From positions 24,845-88,844 of the forward strand of contig CALYLO010000019.1 in the NCBI GenBank assembly GCA_944800085.1: DNA of 64,000 nucleotides, read 5' to 3'. Made by a program: the position numbers and the translations under genes. This stretch comes from Paenibacillus melissococcoides. Its GTDB lineage: Bacteria; Bacillota; Bacilli; Paenibacillales; Paenibacillaceae. Shown here in pieces: positions 23,008 to 35,149 of this stretch. How positions within the stretch are numbered: position 1 is the stretch's first letter; each line of letters begins with the position of its first letter. The notes under the pieces are model-generated. The model was not told where the DNA came from. It saw only the letters and a program-made list of their open reading frames with translations, and searched no databases.

Positions 23008-26000
23008 TTATTCGGCGACGCCGACACCGGCGGTGTCAAGCGCTTCTTCCGTCTCTTCTTCCATCAGCGGGTTGATCAGCTTCACGCTGCGGTAGCGGTT
23101 CATGCCCGTGCCCGCCGGGATCAGCTTCCCGATAATGACATTCTCCTTCAGGCCGAGCAGCTGGTCGACCTTGCCCTTGATGGCGGCGTCGGTCAGGACA
23201 CGTGTCGTCTCCTGGAACGATGCGGCCGACAGGAAGGAATCGGTCTCCAGCGACGCCTTCGTGATACCGAGCAGCACCGGCTTCGCGACAGCCGGCTCTT
23301 TGCCGGACAGGATCGCTTCCTTGTTCGCTGCTTCGTACTCGTGAAGGTCGACGTACGAGCCAGGCAGAAGGGTCGTGTCTCCCGCGTCGACGATGCGGAT
23401 CTTCCGCAGCATCTGCTTAATCATAACCTCAACGTGCTTGTCGTTGATTTCTACCCCTTGGTTCCGGTATACGCGCTGAACTTCCTGAAGGATATAGTTC
23501 TGCACGCCGCGGATACCTTTGATGCGCAGCATCTCTTTCGGGTCGATGGAGCCGTCCGTAATCTCGTCCCCGGCTTCGATGGCCATGCCTTCGGTGACAC
23601 GGATGCGGGAGCCGTAAGTGACGGAGTATACTTTGGTCTCCGCTTCGCCTTGAACCTCTACCTCGCGGCGGTCCTTCGCTTCGCGGATCTCTTTGACGAC
23701 GCCGTCGATCTCGGAAATGATCGCTTGCCCCTTCGGATTGCGCGCCTCGAACAGCTCCTGGATACGCGGCAAACCTTGGGTAATATCGTCTCCGGCGACG
23801 CCCCCGGTATGGAACGTACGCATCGTGAGCTGGGTTCCCGGCTCACCGATCGATTGCGCGGCGATAATGCCGACCGCCTCTCCGATCTCGACGTGCTTGC
23901 CTGTCGCCAGGTTGCGGCCGTAGCAGATTTTGCAGACGCCGTGACGGGCGCGGCAGCTCAGCACGGAGCGAATCATCAGCTTCTTCACGCCGGCCTTGAC
24001 GATCGCTTCGGCCTTGTCGGTATCGATGAGCTCGTTCCGGTTCACGAGCACTTCGCCCGTCTCCGGATGACGCACCGTCTCGAACGAATAACGTCCCTCG
24101 ATGCGGTCATACAAGCCCTCGATGACTTCCTTGCCGTCGGAAATATTGCTGACGAGGAAGCCTTTGTCCGTGCCGCAATCGTCCTCGCGCACGATCACGT
24201 CCTGGGCGACGTCGACGAGACGGCGGGTCAAGTAACCTGAGTCCGCGGTACGAAGCGCGGTATCCGCGAGACCTTTCCGCGCGCCGTGCGTCGAGATGAA
24301 GTACTCCAAGACAGTAAGGCCTTCGCGGAAGTTCGATTTGATTGGCAATTCAATAATCCGTCCGGACGGGTTGGCCATGAGACCGCGCATCCCGCCGAGC
24401 TGGGTAATCTGCGATTTGTTACCCCGCGCCTTGGAATCGACCATGAGCATGATGGAGTTGTAGCGATCCATCGATTTCATGAGGATATCCGTGATGCGGT
24501 CCTTCGTATCCGACCAGATCTCGATGACACGGTCATACCGCTCGTCGTTCGTAATCAGACCGCGACGGTATTGATTCGTAATCACTCTGACCTTCTCTTC
24601 GGACTCCTTGAGAATCTCCGCCTTCTCCTGCGGCACGATAACGTCCGCCACCGCGATCGTAATCCCCGCGCGGGTGGAGTAGGTGAATCCAATCTGCTTG
24701 ATGCGGTCCAGGATGACCGAAGTAAGCGTCGTATGGAATATATCGAAGCAGCGGGCAATAATTTGACCGAGATAGTCTTTGCCTACCGCGCCCGATTGCG
24801 GAATGCTCTGGAGAATCTCCTGAATATTCGCGCCTTTTTCGTGTATAAAGTAGAGATCCGGCGTTCCCTCGAACAAGTTGCGCTTGGTAGGCTCGTTGAT
24901 ATAAGGGAATTCCGGCGGGAATATTTCATTGAAAATGATACGTCCCACCGTCGTCACGAGCAGCGCTTGCTGCTGCTTCTCCGTGAACGAGGTCTTGTTC
25001 AGCGCTCTGGCCGGAATGACGACGCGCGCATGCAAGGAGGCCGTTCCGCGCTGGTAGGCGGATACCGCTTCATTGACAGAGGCGAAGATCATGCCGGAGC
25101 CTTTGGCTTCCTTGTTGTCCATCGTCAGGTAGAACGATCCGAGAACCATATCCTGAGATGGCGTAACGACCGGCTTGCCGTCTTTCGGGTTCAAGATGTT
25201 GCCGGACGCCAGCATGAGCAGGCGGGCTTCCGCTTGCGCTTCCGCGGACAACGGCACGTGAACCGCCATCTGGTCGCCGTCGAAGTCGGCGTTGTACGCC
25301 GTACAGACGAGCGGGTGAAGACGGATCGCGCGGCCTTCGACCAGAATCGGCTCGAACGCCTGGATGCCGAGACGGTGAAGCGTAGGAGCGCGGTTCAACA
25401 GAACCGGATGCTCGCGGATCACTTCTTCAAGGACGTCCCATACTTCCGGGCTGACGCGCTCGACTTTGCGCTTCGCGCTCTTGATGTTATGCGCCAAGCC
25501 TTTGTTCACGAGCTCCTTCATGACGAATGGCTTGAACAGCTCCAGGGCCATTTCCTTCGGCAGACCGCATTGATACATCTTCAAATACGGGCCGACGACA
25601 ATAACGGAACGTCCGGAATAGTCAACGCGCTTCCCGAGCAGGTTCTGACGGAAGCGGCCCTGCTTCCCTTTGAGCATATGGCTGAGCGACTTGAGCGGAC
25701 GGTTCCCCGGTCCGGTAACCGGACGGCCGCGGCGCCCGTTGTCGATCAGGGCATCGACGGCTTCCTGCAGCATCCGCTTCTCGTTCTGCACGATGATGTC
25801 CGGCGCGCCCAGATCGAGCAACCGCTTGAGGCGGTTGTTCCGGTTGATGACGCGGCGGTACAGATCGTTCAAGTCGGAGGTCGCGAAGCGTCCGCCGTCC
25901 AATTGGACCATCGGACGAAGCTCCGGCGGAATGACCGGCAGCACGTCGAGGATCATCCATTCCGGCGCATTGCCCGAATTGCGGAACGCCTCGATGACTT

Positions 26001-26628
26001 CCAGACGCTTGATCGCGCGGTTGCGGCGTTGGCCTTGAGCCGTGCGCAGCTCTTCCTTCAGCATCGTCAGCTCTTTTTCCACGTCCAGATCCTGCAGCAG
26101 CTTCTTGACGGCTTCCGCGCCCATGCCGGCCTGGAATGCATGGCCGTACTTCTCGCGGTAGCTGCGGTATTCCTTCTCCGACAACAATTGCTTCTTCTCC
26201 AGCGGCGTATCGCCCGGATCCGTCACAACATAGGAGGCGAAGTAAATAATCTCTTCCAGCGAGCGGGGCGACATGTCGAGGGCCAAGCCCATCCGGCTCG
26301 GAATGCCCTTGAAATACCAGATATGCGAGACCGGCGCAGCCAATTCGATATGGCCCATCCGTTCGCGGCGCACTTTCTGGCGGGTGACTTCAACGCCGCA
26401 TCGATCACAGACGACGCCTTTGTAGCGTACCCGCTTATACTTGCCGCAGTGACATTCCCAGTCTTTCGTCGGTCCGAAGATCTTCTCGCAGAACAGGCCT
26501 TCTTTTTCCGGCTTGAGCGTGCGGTAGTTGATTGTCTCCGGCTTCTTGACTTCGCCACGGGACCAAGAGCGAATCTTGTCGGGAGAGGCGAGCCCAATCT
26601 TCATATATTCAAAATTATTGACGTCCAT
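23008..26628 (-). CDS. rpoC: DNA-directed RNA polymerase beta' subunit
   Basis: Catalytic subunit of RNA polymerase. 1206 residues from [28 protein letters not shown] precedes the ATG, and the frame is open 26 codons further. The N-terminal zinc site (CHCGKY and CDRCGVEV), the catalytic NADFDGDQM metal-binding motif, the second zinc site ([13 protein letters not shown]) and the trigger-loop region ([15 protein letters not shown]) are all present. Confidence 0.98.
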   Translation of the reverse strand: MDVNNFEYMKIGLASPDKIRSWSRGEVKKPETINYRTLKPEKEGLFCEKIFGPTKDWECHCGKYKRVRYKGVVCDRCGVEVTRQKVRRERMGHIELAAPVSHIWYFKGIPSRMGLALDMSPRSLEEIIYFASYVVTDPGDTPLEKKQLLSEKEYRSYREKYGHAFQAGMGAEAVKKLLQDLDVEKELTMLKEELRTAQGQRRNRAIKRLEVIEAFRNSGNAPEWMILDVLPVIPPELRPMVQLDGGRFATSDLNDLYRRVINRNNRLKRLLDLGAPDIIVQNEKRMLQEAVDALIDNGRRGRPVTGPGNRPLKSLSHMLKGKQGRFRQNLLGKRVDYSGRSVIVVGPYLKMYQCGLPKEMALELFKPFVMKELVNKGLAHNIKSAKRKVERVSPEVWDVLEEVIREHPVLLNRAPTLHRLGIQAFEPILVEGRAIRLHPLVCTAYNADFDGDQMAVHVPLSAEAQAEARLLMLASGNILNPKDGKPVVTPSQDMVLGSFYLTMDNKEAKGSGMIFASVNEAVSAYQRGTASLHARVVIPARALNKTSFTEKQQQALLVTTVGRIIFNEIFPPEFPYINEPTKRNLFEGTPDLYFIHEKGANIQEILQSIPQSGAVGKDYLGQIIARCFDIFHTTLTSVILDRIKQIGFTYSTRAGITIAVADVIVPQEKAEILKESEEKVRVITNQYRRGLITNDERYDRVIEIWSDTKDRITDILMKSMDRYNSIMLMVDSKARGNKSQITQLGGMRGLMANPSGRIIELPIKSNFREGLTVLEYFISTHGARKGLADTALRTADSGYLTRRLVDVAQDVIVREDDCGTDKGFLVSNISDGKEVIEGLYDRIEGRYSFETVRHPETGEVLVNRNELIDTDKAEAIVKAGVKKLMIRSVLSCRARHGVCKICYGRNLATGKHVEIGEAVGIIAAQSIGEPGTQLTMRTFHTGGVAGDDITQGLPRIQELFEARNPKGQAIISEIDGVVKEIREAKDRREVEVQGEAETKVYSVTYGSRIRVTEGMAIEAGDEITDGSIDPKEMLRIKGIRGVQNYILQEVQRVYRNQGVEINDKHVEVMIKQMLRKIRIVDAGDTTLLPGSYVDLHEYEAANKEAILSGKEPAVAKPVLLGITKASLETDSFLSAASFQETTRVLTDAAIKGKVDQLLGLKENVIIGKLIPAGTGMNRYRSVKLINPLMEEETEEALDTAGVGVAE

Positions 26629-26799
26629 CAAGGAGCGACCCTCCTTAATTTGTACTAGAGTTCGCCGCTGTTGCACTTCACACAGGAGCGGCAGGCTGTG
26701 TTCCAATCTATAGGGGCTGACGGTGGCCAGCAGCGGCTGTATTCAGCGCGGCTTCCGGCCACCGTCGATACCAACGTGTCCTGATGCGGTTGCGGCGGC

Positions 26800-29700
26800 T
26801 TATTCCGCCACGTATTCGTCATCCATGCCAAGGTTCAGCTTGTCTTGCGGAATATCATCGTCATCGTCGAATTCGCGCATTTCGATTTCTTCCTCGTTCT
26901 CCGTCAAAATCTTGACATCCATACCCAAGCTTTGCAGCTCTTTGATCAAGACCTTGAAGGACTCTGGAACACCCGGCTCCGGCACATTCTCGCCCTTGAC
27001 GATCGATTCATATGTCTTCACCCGGCCGACAACGTCGTCGGATTTGACAGTAAGGATCTCTTGCAGCGTGTAGGCGGCGCCGTAAGCTTCAAGCGCCCAT
27101 ACCTCCATCTCCCCGAAGCGCTGTCCGCCGAACTGGGCTTTACCGCCGAGCGGCTGCTGCGTAACGAGCGAGTATGGACCTGTGGAACGGGCGTGGATCT
27201 TGTCGTCAACCATGTGCGCGAGCTTAATCATGTACATGACGCCGACCGTAACTTCACGCTCGAACGGCTCGCCTGTGCGGCCATCGTACAGGATCGTCTT
27301 GCCGTTGCGCTGCATGCCGGCTTCTTCCATCGTGTCGAATACGTCGTACTCAGTCGCTCCGTCGAAGACCGGCGTAGCCATATGCATGCCGAGGTAACGG
27401 GCAGCCATGCCCAAGTGAACCTCGAGCACCTGACCGATGTTCATCCGGGAAGGAACGCCGAGCGGGTTCAATACGACTTGAACCGGCGTGCCATCCGGCA
27501 GGAACGGCATATCCTCTTCCGGCAGAATGCGGGCGATGACCCCTTTGTTACCGTGGCGTCCCGCCATTTTATCCCCTTCGGATATTTTCCGCTTTTGGGC
27601 AATATAAGCACGTACGAGTTGGTTGACGCCTGGAGGCAGCTCATCGCCGTTCTCCCGCGTGAACACCTTCACGTCCACGACGATCCCGTCGGTTCCGTGC
27701 GGAACGCGCAGGGACGTGTCGCGCACCTCGCGCGCTTTTTCGCCGAAGATCGCGTGCAGGAGACGCTCTTCCGCCGTCAGCTCGGTAACCCCTTTTGGCG
27801 TTACTTTACCGACGAGAATGTCGCCAGCCTTGATCTCGGCGCCGACACGGATAATGCCGCGCTCGTCGAGATTCTTCAGCGCTTCTTCCCCGACGTTCGG
27901 GATATCGCGCGTAATCTCTTCCGGCCCCAGCTTCGTGTCGCGGGCTTCCGACTCGTATTCTTCAATATGAATCGAAGTGTAGACGTCTTCTTTGACCAAT
28001 TTCTCGGACAGCAGAATCGCGTCCTCGTAGTTGTAGCCTTCCCAAGTCATGAAGGCCACGACGACGTTGCGTCCCAGCGCCAGTTCGCCCACCTCCGTGG
28101 ACGGACCGTCCGCCAAAATATCGCCCTTCTTGACGATATCGCCTTTCTTCGCGATCGGACGCTGGTTGATGCACGTTCCTTGGTTGGAACGCATGAATTT
28201 TTGCAATTTATATTTGACGAGGTCGCCCTTGACCTCTTTGCCGTCAATCATTTCAATGCGGCGGACTTGAATCTCGTTCGCCGTAACGCGCTCCACGACG
28301 CCGTCCACTTTGGACACGATGCAGACACCGGAATCCTTCGCGGACTTGTGCTCCATTCCGGTTCCGACGAACGGCGCTTCCGGCACCAGCAGAGGCACCG
28401 CTTGCCGCTGCATGTTGGAACCCATCAGCGCACGGTTGGAGTCGTCGTTCTCGAGGAACGGAATGAGCGCGGTCGCAACCGACACGACCTGCTTCGGCGA
28501 GACGTCCATATAGTCGACGCGTTCGCTCGGCATCGTCAAAATATTGTCGGACTGCTTATTGTAGCGGACGATAACCATATCGTCCTGGAACGAGCCGTCT
28601 TCATTCAGCAGCGCGTTCGCCTGGGCGATGACATAGTTGTCTTCCTCATCCGCCGTCATGTAATCAATCTGTTCCGTGACCTTGCCGGTCTTCGGATCGA
28701 CCCAACGATACGGAGCTTCGATGAAGCCGTACTCGTTGACGCGAGCGAAGGTGGACAAGGAGTTGATCAGACCGATGTTCGGACCTTCCGGCGTCTCGAT
28801 CGGACACATCCGTCCATAGTGGGAGTGGTGAACGTCGCGGACTTCGAAGCCGGCGCGTTCCCGCGTCAGACCGCCCGGTCCGAGCGCGGACAGACGGCGC
28901 TTGTGCGTCAATTCCGCCAGCGGGTTCGTCTGGTCCATGAACTGGGACAGCTGCGAGCTGCCGAAGAACTCCTTGATCGAGGCGATGACCGGACGGATGT
29001 TAATCAGCGCTTGCGGCGTAATGACGCTCGCATCCTGAATCGACATCCGTTCGCGGACGACGCGTTCCATCCGGGACAGACCGATGCGGAACTGGTTCTG
29101 CAGCAATTCGCCGACCGAACGGAGACGGCGGTTGCCCAGATGATCGATATCATCCGTGCTGCCGATGCCGTGCAGCAGGTTGATGAAATAGTTGATCGAG
29201 GAGATGATATCGGCCGGCGTAATGTTCTTCACCGATTTGTCGATGTTGCCGTTGGAGATAACCTTGATGACCTTGCCTTCCTCCAGCGGCGAGAACACGC
29301 TGATGACCTGCATCGGAATATCATCCGATTCCAGCACTCCGCCTGCGACATGATACGTCTTGAAGCCGACGCCGCTCTCCAGGCGCGGCATGATCTCATC
29401 CAGCAAGCGGCGGTCGATCATCTGCCCTGCTTCGGCCACGATCTCGCCCGTCTCCGCATCGAACAGCGTCTCGGCGAGGCGCTGGTTGAAGAGACGGTTC
29501 TTGATATGAAGCTTTTTATTAATCTTGTACCGGCCCACGTTGGCCAGATCATAACGTTTAGGATCGAAGAAGCGTGCGATGAGCAAGCTTCTCGCATTGT
29601 CCAATGTCGGCGGTTCACCCGGACGCAGGCGCTCATAGATTTCAATCAGCGCTTTTTCCGTAGAATCGGTATTGTCTTTGTCCAGGGTGTTCCGGATGTA

Positions 29701-30342
29701 TTCATCCTGGCCGAGCAGCTCCAGAATCTGCTCGTCCGTACCGAAGCCCAAGGCGCGAAGAAGGACGGTGACCGGAATCTTGCGCGTGCGGTCAATGCGG
29801 ACATAGATGATATCCTTGGCGTCCGTCTCCAGCTCAAGCCATGCGCCGCGGTTCGGGATGACGGTTGCCGTATATGTCTTCTTCCCGTTCTTGTCGACTT
29901 TCGTACTGAAATAGACACTTGGGGAGCGAACCAACTGGCTGACAATAACACGTTCCGCACCGTTGATGATGAACGTGCCTGTCTCCGTCATGAGCGGGAA
30001 ATCACCCATAAACACTTCTTGCTCTTTGACTTCTCCGGTCTCTTTATTGAGGAGACGCACTTTGACCCGGAGCGGTGCTGCATACGTTACATCGCGTTCC
30101 TTCGATTCATCGACCGAATACTTAGGCTCGCCCAAGCTGTAATCGATAAACTCCAGAACCAAGTTACCCGTGAAATCCTGAATCGGCGAAATGTCTTGGA
30201 ACATCTCACGCAGTCCTTCGTCCAAAAACCATTCGTACGATTTCTGTTGGATTTCAATCAAGTTCGGGACTTCGAGTACCTCTTTGATGCGCGCGTAGCT
30301 GCGCCGAGTGCGTCGACCATACTGAACAAGATGTCCTGCCAA
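26800..30342 (-). CDS. rpoB: DNA-directed RNA polymerase beta subunit
   Basis: Catalytic subunit of RNA polymerase. I start it at a TTG (30342), giving (M)[20 protein letters not shown] and 1180 residues, since AGGGGTGA lies 8 bases upstream; the ATG 6 codons earlier has no binding site. The rifampicin region ([20 protein letters not shown] followed by RLSALGPGG) shows the sensitive-type Asp, His and Ser. [13 protein letters not shown] is the active-site lysine region. rpoC follows after 171 bases. Confidence 0.97.
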   Translation of the reverse strand: MAGHLVQYGRRTRRSYARIKEVLEVPNLIEIQQKSYEWFLDEGLREMFQDISPIQDFTGNLVLEFIDYSLGEPKYSVDESKERDVTYAAPLRVKVRLLNKETGEVKEQEVFMGDFPLMTETGTFIINGAERVIVSQLVRSPSVYFSTKVDKNGKKTYTATVIPNRGAWLELETDAKDIIYVRIDRTRKIPVTVLLRALGFGTDEQILELLGQDEYIRNTLDKDNTDSTEKALIEIYERLRPGEPPTLDNARSLLIARFFDPKRYDLANVGRYKINKKLHIKNRLFNQRLAETLFDAETGEIVAEAGQMIDRRLLDEIMPRLESGVGFKTYHVAGGVLESDDIPMQVISVFSPLEEGKVIKVISNGNIDKSVKNITPADIISSINYFINLLHGIGSTDDIDHLGNRRLRSVGELLQNQFRIGLSRMERVVRERMSIQDASVITPQALINIRPVIASIKEFFGSSQLSQFMDQTNPLAELTHKRRLSALGPGGLTRERAGFEVRDVHHSHYGRMCPIETPEGPNIGLINSLSTFARVNEYGFIEAPYRWVDPKTGKVTEQIDYMTADEEDNYVIAQANALLNEDGSFQDDMVIVRYNKQSDNILTMPSERVDYMDVSPKQVVSVATALIPFLENDDSNRALMGSNMQRQAVPLLVPEAPFVGTGMEHKSAKDSGVCIVSKVDGVVERVTANEIQVRRIEMIDGKEVKGDLVKYKLQKFMRSNQGTCINQRPIAKKGDIVKKGDILADGPSTEVGELALGRNVVVAFMTWEGYNYEDAILLSEKLVKEDVYTSIHIEEYESEARDTKLGPEEITRDIPNVGEEALKNLDERGIIRVGAEIKAGDILVGKVTPKGVTELTAEERLLHAIFGEKAREVRDTSLRVPHGTDGIVVDVKVFTRENGDELPPGVNQLVRAYIAQKRKISEGDKMAGRHGNKGVIARILPEEDMPFLPDGTPVQVVLNPLGVPSRMNIGQVLEVHLGMAARYLGMHMATPVFDGATEYDVFDTMEEAGMQRNGKTILYDGRTGEPFEREVTVGVMYMIKLAHMVDDKIHARSTGPYSLVTQQPLGGKAQFGGQRFGEMEVWALEAYGAAYTLQEILTVKSDDVVGRVKTYESIVKGENVPEPGVPESFKVLIKELQSLGMDVKILTENEEEIEMREFDDDDDIPQDKLNLGMDDEYVAE

Positions 30343-30679
30343 CTTTAACTCACCCCTCATGTCTACTCACAAAAATTGGATTGCGAATCCTTTTCGATAT
30401 CCTTTATAATAAAGTCCACGAAAGAGACTCTGAAAACGAGAAAATGGGTTGAACAAACAAAAAGAAAAACGTACGTTCACGATAAAACGCCTTTTCCGAT
30501 GGACGCCGTTTCTCCGTGCCGTCGTTTCCTGTTGTAGAACATCCTTCATATCCGATAGACTTGCCCAAAATGTAAACATTATACTTCATTTCACGAAAAT
30601 GTATTCGTCTTTTCAAAAAAAAGCTTGACATTTTGGTCATGTAAAGACATGAAGGCCATCCTAATACTGACATTTTATA

Positions 30680-30708
30680 ATAATACCATAATGTGCATGT
30701 CGAGTCAA
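30680..30708 (-). promoter_or_regulatory. rpoB promoter
   Basis: On the minus strand TTGACT (30708-30703), a 17-base spacer and TATTAT (30685-30680). The 330-base leader up to rpoB (30343-30679) holds no convincing gene; it contains a small TCATGT/ACATGA hairpin near 30640 with a T8 run 13 bases later, and a second TATAAT near 30575 without a good -35 box. Confidence 0.75.
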
Positions 30709-30721
30709 CTTCGAATTTAAA

Positions 30722-31327
30722 CTATTCTTTGACAGCCCGATAGATGCGGTACCCCTTCTCTTTGGCTGCCAGTTCCACTTGCTCCTCGCCGAACAGCTCC
30801 CGAAGCTTGGCTTCCGCGGAAGGCGCTCCCTGCTTCTTCTGAATCACGATCCACAGCGCTCCTCTAGCATTCAAATGACCGTGTGATTGTTCAAAAATCC
30901 GGTGCACGACTTCTTTGCCGGCTCGTATCGGCGGGTTCGTCAAAATGACATCGAAGGTTGACGAGCCGATGCCGTCCAATCCGTCGCTTTTCAGCACCGT
31001 CACATTGGTTATGCCGTTGCGCTTCGCATTTTCCCGGGCCAGCTCCAAGGCCCGTTCATTCACATCCACCATCGTCACATGCCCCTGTGGAGCGAGCTTG
31101 GCCGCCGCCATTCCGATCGGACCGTAGCCGCAGCCGACGTCAAGCACCTGCGCGCCGTCCGGAATGTCCATGTTCTCAATCAGCACGCGGCTTCCGAAGT
31201 CAACGCCGCCCTTCGAGAACACGCCGGCATCCGACACGAACTGCAGCGTATGCCCGCGCAGCTCCGCCTTCCAATATTGCCGATCATGCGGCGTATCCGG
31301 CCGGTGACTATAATAATGTCCCGTCAA
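30722..31327 (-). CDS. RsmC-like class I SAM-dependent methyltransferase (YbxB type)
   Basis: Probable rRNA guanine methyltransferase. Start chosen at a TTG (31327) with AAGGAGGG 6 bases upstream, giving (M)TGHYYSHRPDTPHDRQYW, 201 residues. The SAM-binding motif VLDVGCGYGPIGMAAAK and the catalytic NPPIRAGK (the NPPF-like motif of the RsmC/RsmG-unlike small-domain family) are visible. Same place between rplL and rpoB as Bacillus ybxB. The exact target base is not known to me. Confidence 0.85.
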   Translation of the reverse strand: MTGHYYSHRPDTPHDRQYWKAELRGHTLQFVSDAGVFSKGGVDFGSRVLIENMDIPDGAQVLDVGCGYGPIGMAAAKLAPQGHVTMVDVNERALELARENAKRNGITNVTVLKSDGLDGIGSSTFDVILTNPPIRAGKEVVHRIFEQSHGHLNARGALWIVIQKKQGAPSAEAKLRELFGEEQVELAAKEKGYRIYRAVKE

Positions 31328-31474
31328 CTTCCACCCTCCTTCCTCTGCATTCAAAGTGCTGCTTGTTCATTGGCTAAGATGCGCTAGCCTCTGTGATGCT
31401 CTATCCCGGTCCTCTGTCCCGCGCCCGAAAAAGGCGGCAGAACTGGCGCGTCGTGACGTCGTATCCTAGACAAC

Positions 31475-31503
31475 GAACCCCTTGAATGGTCTTCAAGGGG
31501 TTC
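31475..31503 (-). terminator. Strong hairpin after rplL
   Basis: GAACCCCTTGAA (31475-31486) and TTCAAGGGGTTC (31492-31503) are a perfect 12-bp stem with a 5-base loop, 20 bases past the rplL stop. The following minus-strand bases (GTTGTCTAGG) are not T-rich, so it may be a weak terminator, or an RNA-stabilising or processing structure that lets rplL be made in excess over rpoB. Confidence 0.6.
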
Positions 31504-31523
31504 CGCACTTCAGCAAGCAAATA

Positions 31524-31889
31524 CTATTTCAGTTCTACAGTTGCGCCAGCTTCTTCGAGCTTCGCTTTTACTGCTTCTGCTTCTTCTTTGCTTACTTTTT
31601 CTTTCAATGGCTTTGGTGCGTTGTCTACGAGATCTTTCGCTTCTTTCAGGCCGAGACCTGTGATTTCGCGAACGACTTTGATGACGTTGATTTTGCCAGC
31701 GCCTGGGTTCGTCAGGATTACGTCGAACTCGGATTGCTCAGCTGCACCAGCATCGCCAGCGCCGCCAGCCATAACGGCTACAGGAGCTGCAGCTGTTACG
31801 CCGAATTCTTCTTCGATTGCTTTAACCAGGTCGTTCAGTTCCAATACGGACATGCCTTTGATGGCTTCCAAGATTTGCTCTTTGCTCAT
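31524..31889 (-). CDS. rplL: 50S ribosomal protein L7/L12
   Basis: Stalk protein, present in multiple copies, that recruits translation GTPases. 121 residues: N-terminal dimerisation domain ([20 protein letters not shown]), an alanine/glycine hinge (about residues 34-50), and the C-terminal domain with [20 protein letters not shown]. Confidence 0.98.
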   Translation of the reverse strand: MSKEQILEAIKGMSVLELNDLVKAIEEEFGVTAAAPVAVMAGGAGDAGAAEQSEFDVILTNPGAGKINVIKVVREITGLGLKEAKDLVDNAPKPLKEKVSKEEAEAVKAKLEEAGATVELK

Positions 31890-31959
31890 GGTTAAACCTC
31901 CATATTCATAGTAAGTTATAGTAGAAAATGTTCACGTTCCCGTATGGGCACGAAGTCTC

Positions 31960-32463
31960 TTACGCCTCTGCTTCTTGCTTCTCTGCGACCGCCTTGACGG
32001 CGAGCGCGAAGTTGCGCACAGGCGCTTGGAGCACGCTGAGCAACATGGACAGCAAGCCTTCGCGGGAAGGCAGTTCTGCCAGTGCCTTGATTTGAGCTAC
32101 ATCGACAACGCGGCCCTCGACCACGCCACCTTTGATCTCAAGAGCGTCATTTTTCTTCGCAAAATCGTTCAAAATCTTCGCAGGAGCTACTGCGTCTGCC
32201 GGACTGAAAGCGATAGCCGTCGGTCCGGACAACACTTGATCCAGCTCGGTCAATTCCGCTTCCGCTGTCGCGCGGCGAACCATCGTGTTTTTCAACACTT
32301 GGAACTCGATCCCTGCTTCGCGAAGCTGCTTGCGAAGTTCAGTCACTTGAGACACGTTCAAACCGCGATAGTCGGCAACAACCGTCGTTACGCTGCCACG
32401 CAATTTCTCTGCGATTGCTTGTACTTCTTGCTGTTTCGCTTCGATAACTTTTGCGTTTGCCAC
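31960..32463 (-). CDS. rplJ: 50S ribosomal protein L10
   Basis: Stalk base protein that holds the L7/L12 dimers. I use the GTG at 32463, 5 bases after GTAGGAGGTGG, giving (M)[20 protein letters not shown] and 167 residues; the other GTG lies inside the binding site. [20 protein letters not shown] is typical. The C-terminal helix that binds L12 is present. Confidence 0.96.
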   Translation of the reverse strand: MANAKVIEAKQQEVQAIAEKLRGSVTTVVADYRGLNVSQVTELRKQLREAGIEFQVLKNTMVRRATAEAELTELDQVLSGPTAIAFSPADAVAPAKILNDFAKKNDALEIKGGVVEGRVVDVAQIKALAELPSREGLLSMLLSVLQAPVRNFALAVKAVAEKQEAEA

Positions 32464-32532
32464 TCGATCCACCTCCTACAAGTTCTTATCTAACCGCATC
32501 CTGGACTATTATGTTCTACCTACACGAGCATA

Positions 32533-32690
32533 AGAAAAGCCTCTGCAGTAATCTACAGAGGCATCACGAATGCAGCGGCGCTTGATCACGCATGTTCCCA
32601 TGCGCCACCGCATCTTCTATTTCGAACACCTCGGTAGGAGATTAAGCCTTACGGCACCTACTGTCTATGGTACGATTATTCAATTTCAAC
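32533..32690 (-). ncRNA. L10 leader of rplJ-rplL, with attenuator
   Basis: The rplJ leader contains a minus-strand CCTACCGAGGTG segment near 32630, as I recall it for Firmicute L10 leaders, and further hairpins. It ends in GCCTCTGTAG-ATTA-CTGCAGAGGC (32562-32539) followed by TTTTCTT, a clear intrinsic terminator. L10(L12)4 binding to such leaders represses the operon. Boundaries are approximate. Confidence 0.75.
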
Positions 32691-32716
32691 ATACACGCGA
32701 ATCTCACAACCTCATT

Positions 32717-32746
32717 AGAATACCATAGCCAATCAACCTGTGTCAA
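32717..32746 (-). promoter_or_regulatory. rplJ-rplL promoter
   Basis: On the minus strand TTGACA (32746-32741), an 18-base spacer and TATTCT (32722-32717), between rplA and the L10 leader. Confidence 0.75.
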
Positions 32747-32787
32747 CCTTAACTATAGCAGATGAAATATGCGAGATGCTGCCGAAC

Positions 32788-33480
32788 TTAGCGATAGTTC
32801 GCTGTGTTCACGCGTGCGGCAGGTCCCATCGTGGAAGATACCGCGATGTTCTTCATGTATACGCCTTTGGACGCTGCCGGCTTCGCACGGTTCAGCGCGT
32901 CGATGAGTGCTTTCAGGTTTTCATTCAACTGTTCAGCACTGAAGGACGCTTTCCCGATAGGCGCATGAATTTGGCCTGCTCTGTCCAGACGGTACTCGAT
33001 TTTACCTGCTTTGATCTCTTGGATCGCTTTGGCCACATCGAATGTAACCGTGCCGGCTTTCGGGTTAGGCATCAGGCCCTTACCGCCCAGGATACGGCCC
33101 AATTTACCTACTTCGCTCATCATGTCCGGTGTTGCCACGCAGACATCGAAGTCGAACCAGCCTTGCTGGATTTTGTTGATCATGTCCTGATCGCCTACAA
33201 AATCAGCGCCAGCCGCTTCCGCTTCTTTCGCTTTTTCGCCTTTTGCAAAGACGAGAACGCGTTTCGTCTTACCTGTTCCGTGAGGAAGCACGACTACCCC
33301 ACGCACGTTTTGGTCCTGTTTGCGAGGGTCAACGCCCAGGCGCACAGCAACTTCGATCGTTTCGTCAAATTTAGCCGTAGCCGACTTTTTTACCAATTCA
33401 ATGGCTTCCGCCGGCTCGTAAGTTGCATCTCTATCGATCAACTTCGCGGCTTCTTCATACTTCTTGCCACGTTTTGCCAT
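32788..33480 (-). CDS. rplA: 50S ribosomal protein L1
   Basis: L1 stalk protein that moves E-site tRNA. 230 residues from [38 protein letters not shown] is the rRNA-binding signature. Start selected for AAGGAGGAA upstream; 15 extra open codons lie ahead. Confidence 0.98.
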   Translation of the reverse strand: MAKRGKKYEEAAKLIDRDATYEPAEAIELVKKSATAKFDETIEVAVRLGVDPRKQDQNVRGVVVLPHGTGKTKRVLVFAKGEKAKEAEAAGADFVGDQDMINKIQQGWFDFDVCVATPDMMSEVGKLGRILGGKGLMPNPKAGTVTFDVAKAIQEIKAGKIEYRLDRAGQIHAPIGKASFSAEQLNENLKALIDALNRAKPAASKGVYMKNIAVSSTMGPAARVNTANYR

Positions 33481-33542
33481 GATTAAGTTCCTCCTTTGTG
33501 GTAATAGCGGTTGAACCTCCCACATCTGTCACGCAGACCCGA

Positions 33543-33968
33543 TTAGTCTTCGATGACGATACCCATGCTGCGGGCTGTGCCTTCAACCATGCGCATAGCC
33601 GATTCTACGGATGCCGCATTCAGGTCTGGCATTTTTTGCTCAGCGATTTGGCGAACCGTGTCGCGCTTCACTGTAGCCACTTTCTTTTTGTTTGGCTCGC
33701 CGGAACCTTTTTCGATCTTGGAAGCCACTTTGAGCAATACTGCTGCCGGAGGCGTCTTCGTGATGAACGTAAAGGAGCGATCCTCGAATACTGTGATTTC
33801 GACAGGAATGATAAGGCCTGCTTGATCGGCAGTCTTCGCGTTGAATTCCTTACAGAACGCCATGATGTTCACGCCTGCTTGACCCAGTGCTGGACCGACC
33901 GGCGGCGCAGGATTCGCTTTCCCTGCAGGAATCTGCATTTTTACCACTTTGATGACTTTTTTTGCCAT
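33543..33968 (-). CDS. rplK: 50S ribosomal protein L11
   Basis: GTPase-centre protein, target region of thiostrepton-type drugs and needed for RelA activation. 141 residues; [20 protein letters not shown] with its proline-rich face is intact. Confidence 0.98.
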   Translation of the reverse strand: MAKKVIKVVKMQIPAGKANPAPPVGPALGQAGVNIMAFCKEFNAKTADQAGLIIPVEITVFEDRSFTFITKTPPAAVLLKVASKIEKGSGEPNKKKVATVKRDTVRQIAEQKMPDLNAASVESAMRMVEGTARSMGIVIED

Positions 33969-34045
33969 TGTCGTACACCTCCTTGCGCTAATATGTGAGT
34001 CCGGAGCAAGCTCCCCCTCACAACAGAAAACCTGTCAAAGATGTA

Positions 34046-34579
34046 TTAAATCTTCTCCACCTGATGGTAATCCAGTTCAAGCGGGGTTTCCCTTCCAAAC
34101 ATGTTAACATGGACCTTCAACTTCGCTTTATCGAGAAGGATCTCTTCGACCGTGCCGACAAAGTTAGCGAAAGGCCCTACCTTAATGCGTACCGATTCCT
34201 TCAATTCGAAATCGACCTTCGGCTTCGGCTCTTCCATTCCCATCTGCCGCAATATCTGATCAACCTCTTCCGGCATCAGAGGAATCGGCTTGGAGCCGGA
34301 TCCTGTGGAACCGACAAATCCAGTGACGCCCGGCGTGTTGCGGACAACATACCAGGATTCATCCGTCTGGATCATCTCAACCAAAACATAGCCAGGGTAA
34401 ACCTTGCGCATGACGGTTTTTTTCTTGCCGTCTTTGTTCACCAATTCTTCTTCCATCGGAACAAGAACCCGGAATATCTTGTCTTCCATTCCCATGGATT
34501 CGACGCGCTTTTCCAGATTGGCTTTCACTTTGTTCTCATACCCGGAGTAGGTATGAACAACGTACCATCTCTTTTCCAT
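34046..34579 (-). CDS. nusG: Transcription termination/antitermination factor NusG
   Basis: RNA polymerase elongation factor. 177 residues from MEKRWYVVHTYSGYENKVKA, with AAGGTGG upstream. The NGN domain is followed by a KOW domain (VKVGPFANFVGTVEEILLDK in near form: KVGPFANFVGTVEEIL). Between secE and rplK as usual. Confidence 0.97.
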   Translation of the reverse strand: MEKRWYVVHTYSGYENKVKANLEKRVESMGMEDKIFRVLVPMEEELVNKDGKKKTVMRKVYPGYVLVEMIQTDESWYVVRNTPGVTGFVGSTGSGSKPIPLMPEEVDQILRQMGMEEPKPKVDFELKESVRIKVGPFANFVGTVEEILLDKAKLKVHVNMFGRETPLELDYHQVEKI

Positions 34580-34602
34580 AACCAAGCCACCTTGGGACTT
34601 TA

Positions 34603-34812
34603 TTAAATAATCGCTTCGACGATCGCGGAAATGCCGATGTCAAGGACCCAGAAATAAAGCGTCATAAAGATAACCGTCCCCAATACGACCAGCGTATAGC
34701 TTGTCAGCTCTTTACGATTGGGCCAGCGAACTTTTTTTAATTCACCCCAGCTGTCGGCAAAGAAGGAAAACAATGAACTGAAAGGTTGTTTCAGTTTCCC
34801 GAAGAAAGCCAC
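34603..34812 (-). CDS. secE: Protein translocase subunit SecE
   Basis: Small essential SecYEG subunit, 69 residues, with one membrane segment (about residues 40-60) after the conserved ELKKVRWPNRKEL helix. Confidence 0.95.
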   Translation of the reverse strand: MAFFGKLKQPFSSLFSFFADSWGELKKVRWPNRKELTSYTLVVLGTVIFMTLYFWVLDIGISAIVEAII

Positions 34813-34832
34813 GGACTACACCTCCATCAGAC

Positions 34833-34982
34833 TTATCTCGTTTCGCGATGAGAAGTATGCTCGTTGCAGAACTTGCAGAATTTCTTCAACTCAATGCGGT
34901 CTGGGTGATTGCGCTTGTTTTTTGTCGTCGTGTAGTTGCGTTGTTTGCAGCTCGTGCAAGCCATCGTAATAATTACCCGCAT
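34833..34982 (-). CDS. rpmG: 50S ribosomal protein L33 (zinc-binding form)
   Basis: 49 residues, read directly: [20 protein letters not shown] at the start, ending in [15 protein letters not shown]. Two CxxC pairs make it the C+ form. AGGAGGTG precedes the ATG. First gene of rpmG-secE-nusG. Confidence 0.95.
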   Translation of the reverse strand: MRVIITMACTSCKQRNYTTTKNKRNHPDRIELKKFCKFCNEHTSHRETR

Positions 34983-35149
34983 GTAGTACACCTCCTGAAG
35001 ACACCTTATTGTGATAAGAAGCGTCGAAATTATAGTCTAACGAATACGGATACGCCCTCCTGCCCGATGACAGGGAGCTTCCGTTCCCGCAAGCTGAATA
35101 AGCCAGGCTTACTCAGTAATACGTACGCATATTTAGGCCTACCTAAAAC

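Noticed and set aside
24286-26658. A 790-codon open frame on the plus strand opposite rpoC
   Set aside because: It is the antisense shadow of a high-GC, strongly codon-biased gene. It has no binding site, no recognisable domain, and rpoC is certain.
26845-30348. An 1167-codon open frame opposite rpoB
   Set aside because: Same shadow effect; composition is Arg/Asp/Val/His-rich with no domain.
30404-30673. 89-codon frame on the minus strand upstream of rpoB
   Set aside because: It lies in the leader behind the rpoB promoter, has no binding site and looks like low-complexity noise.
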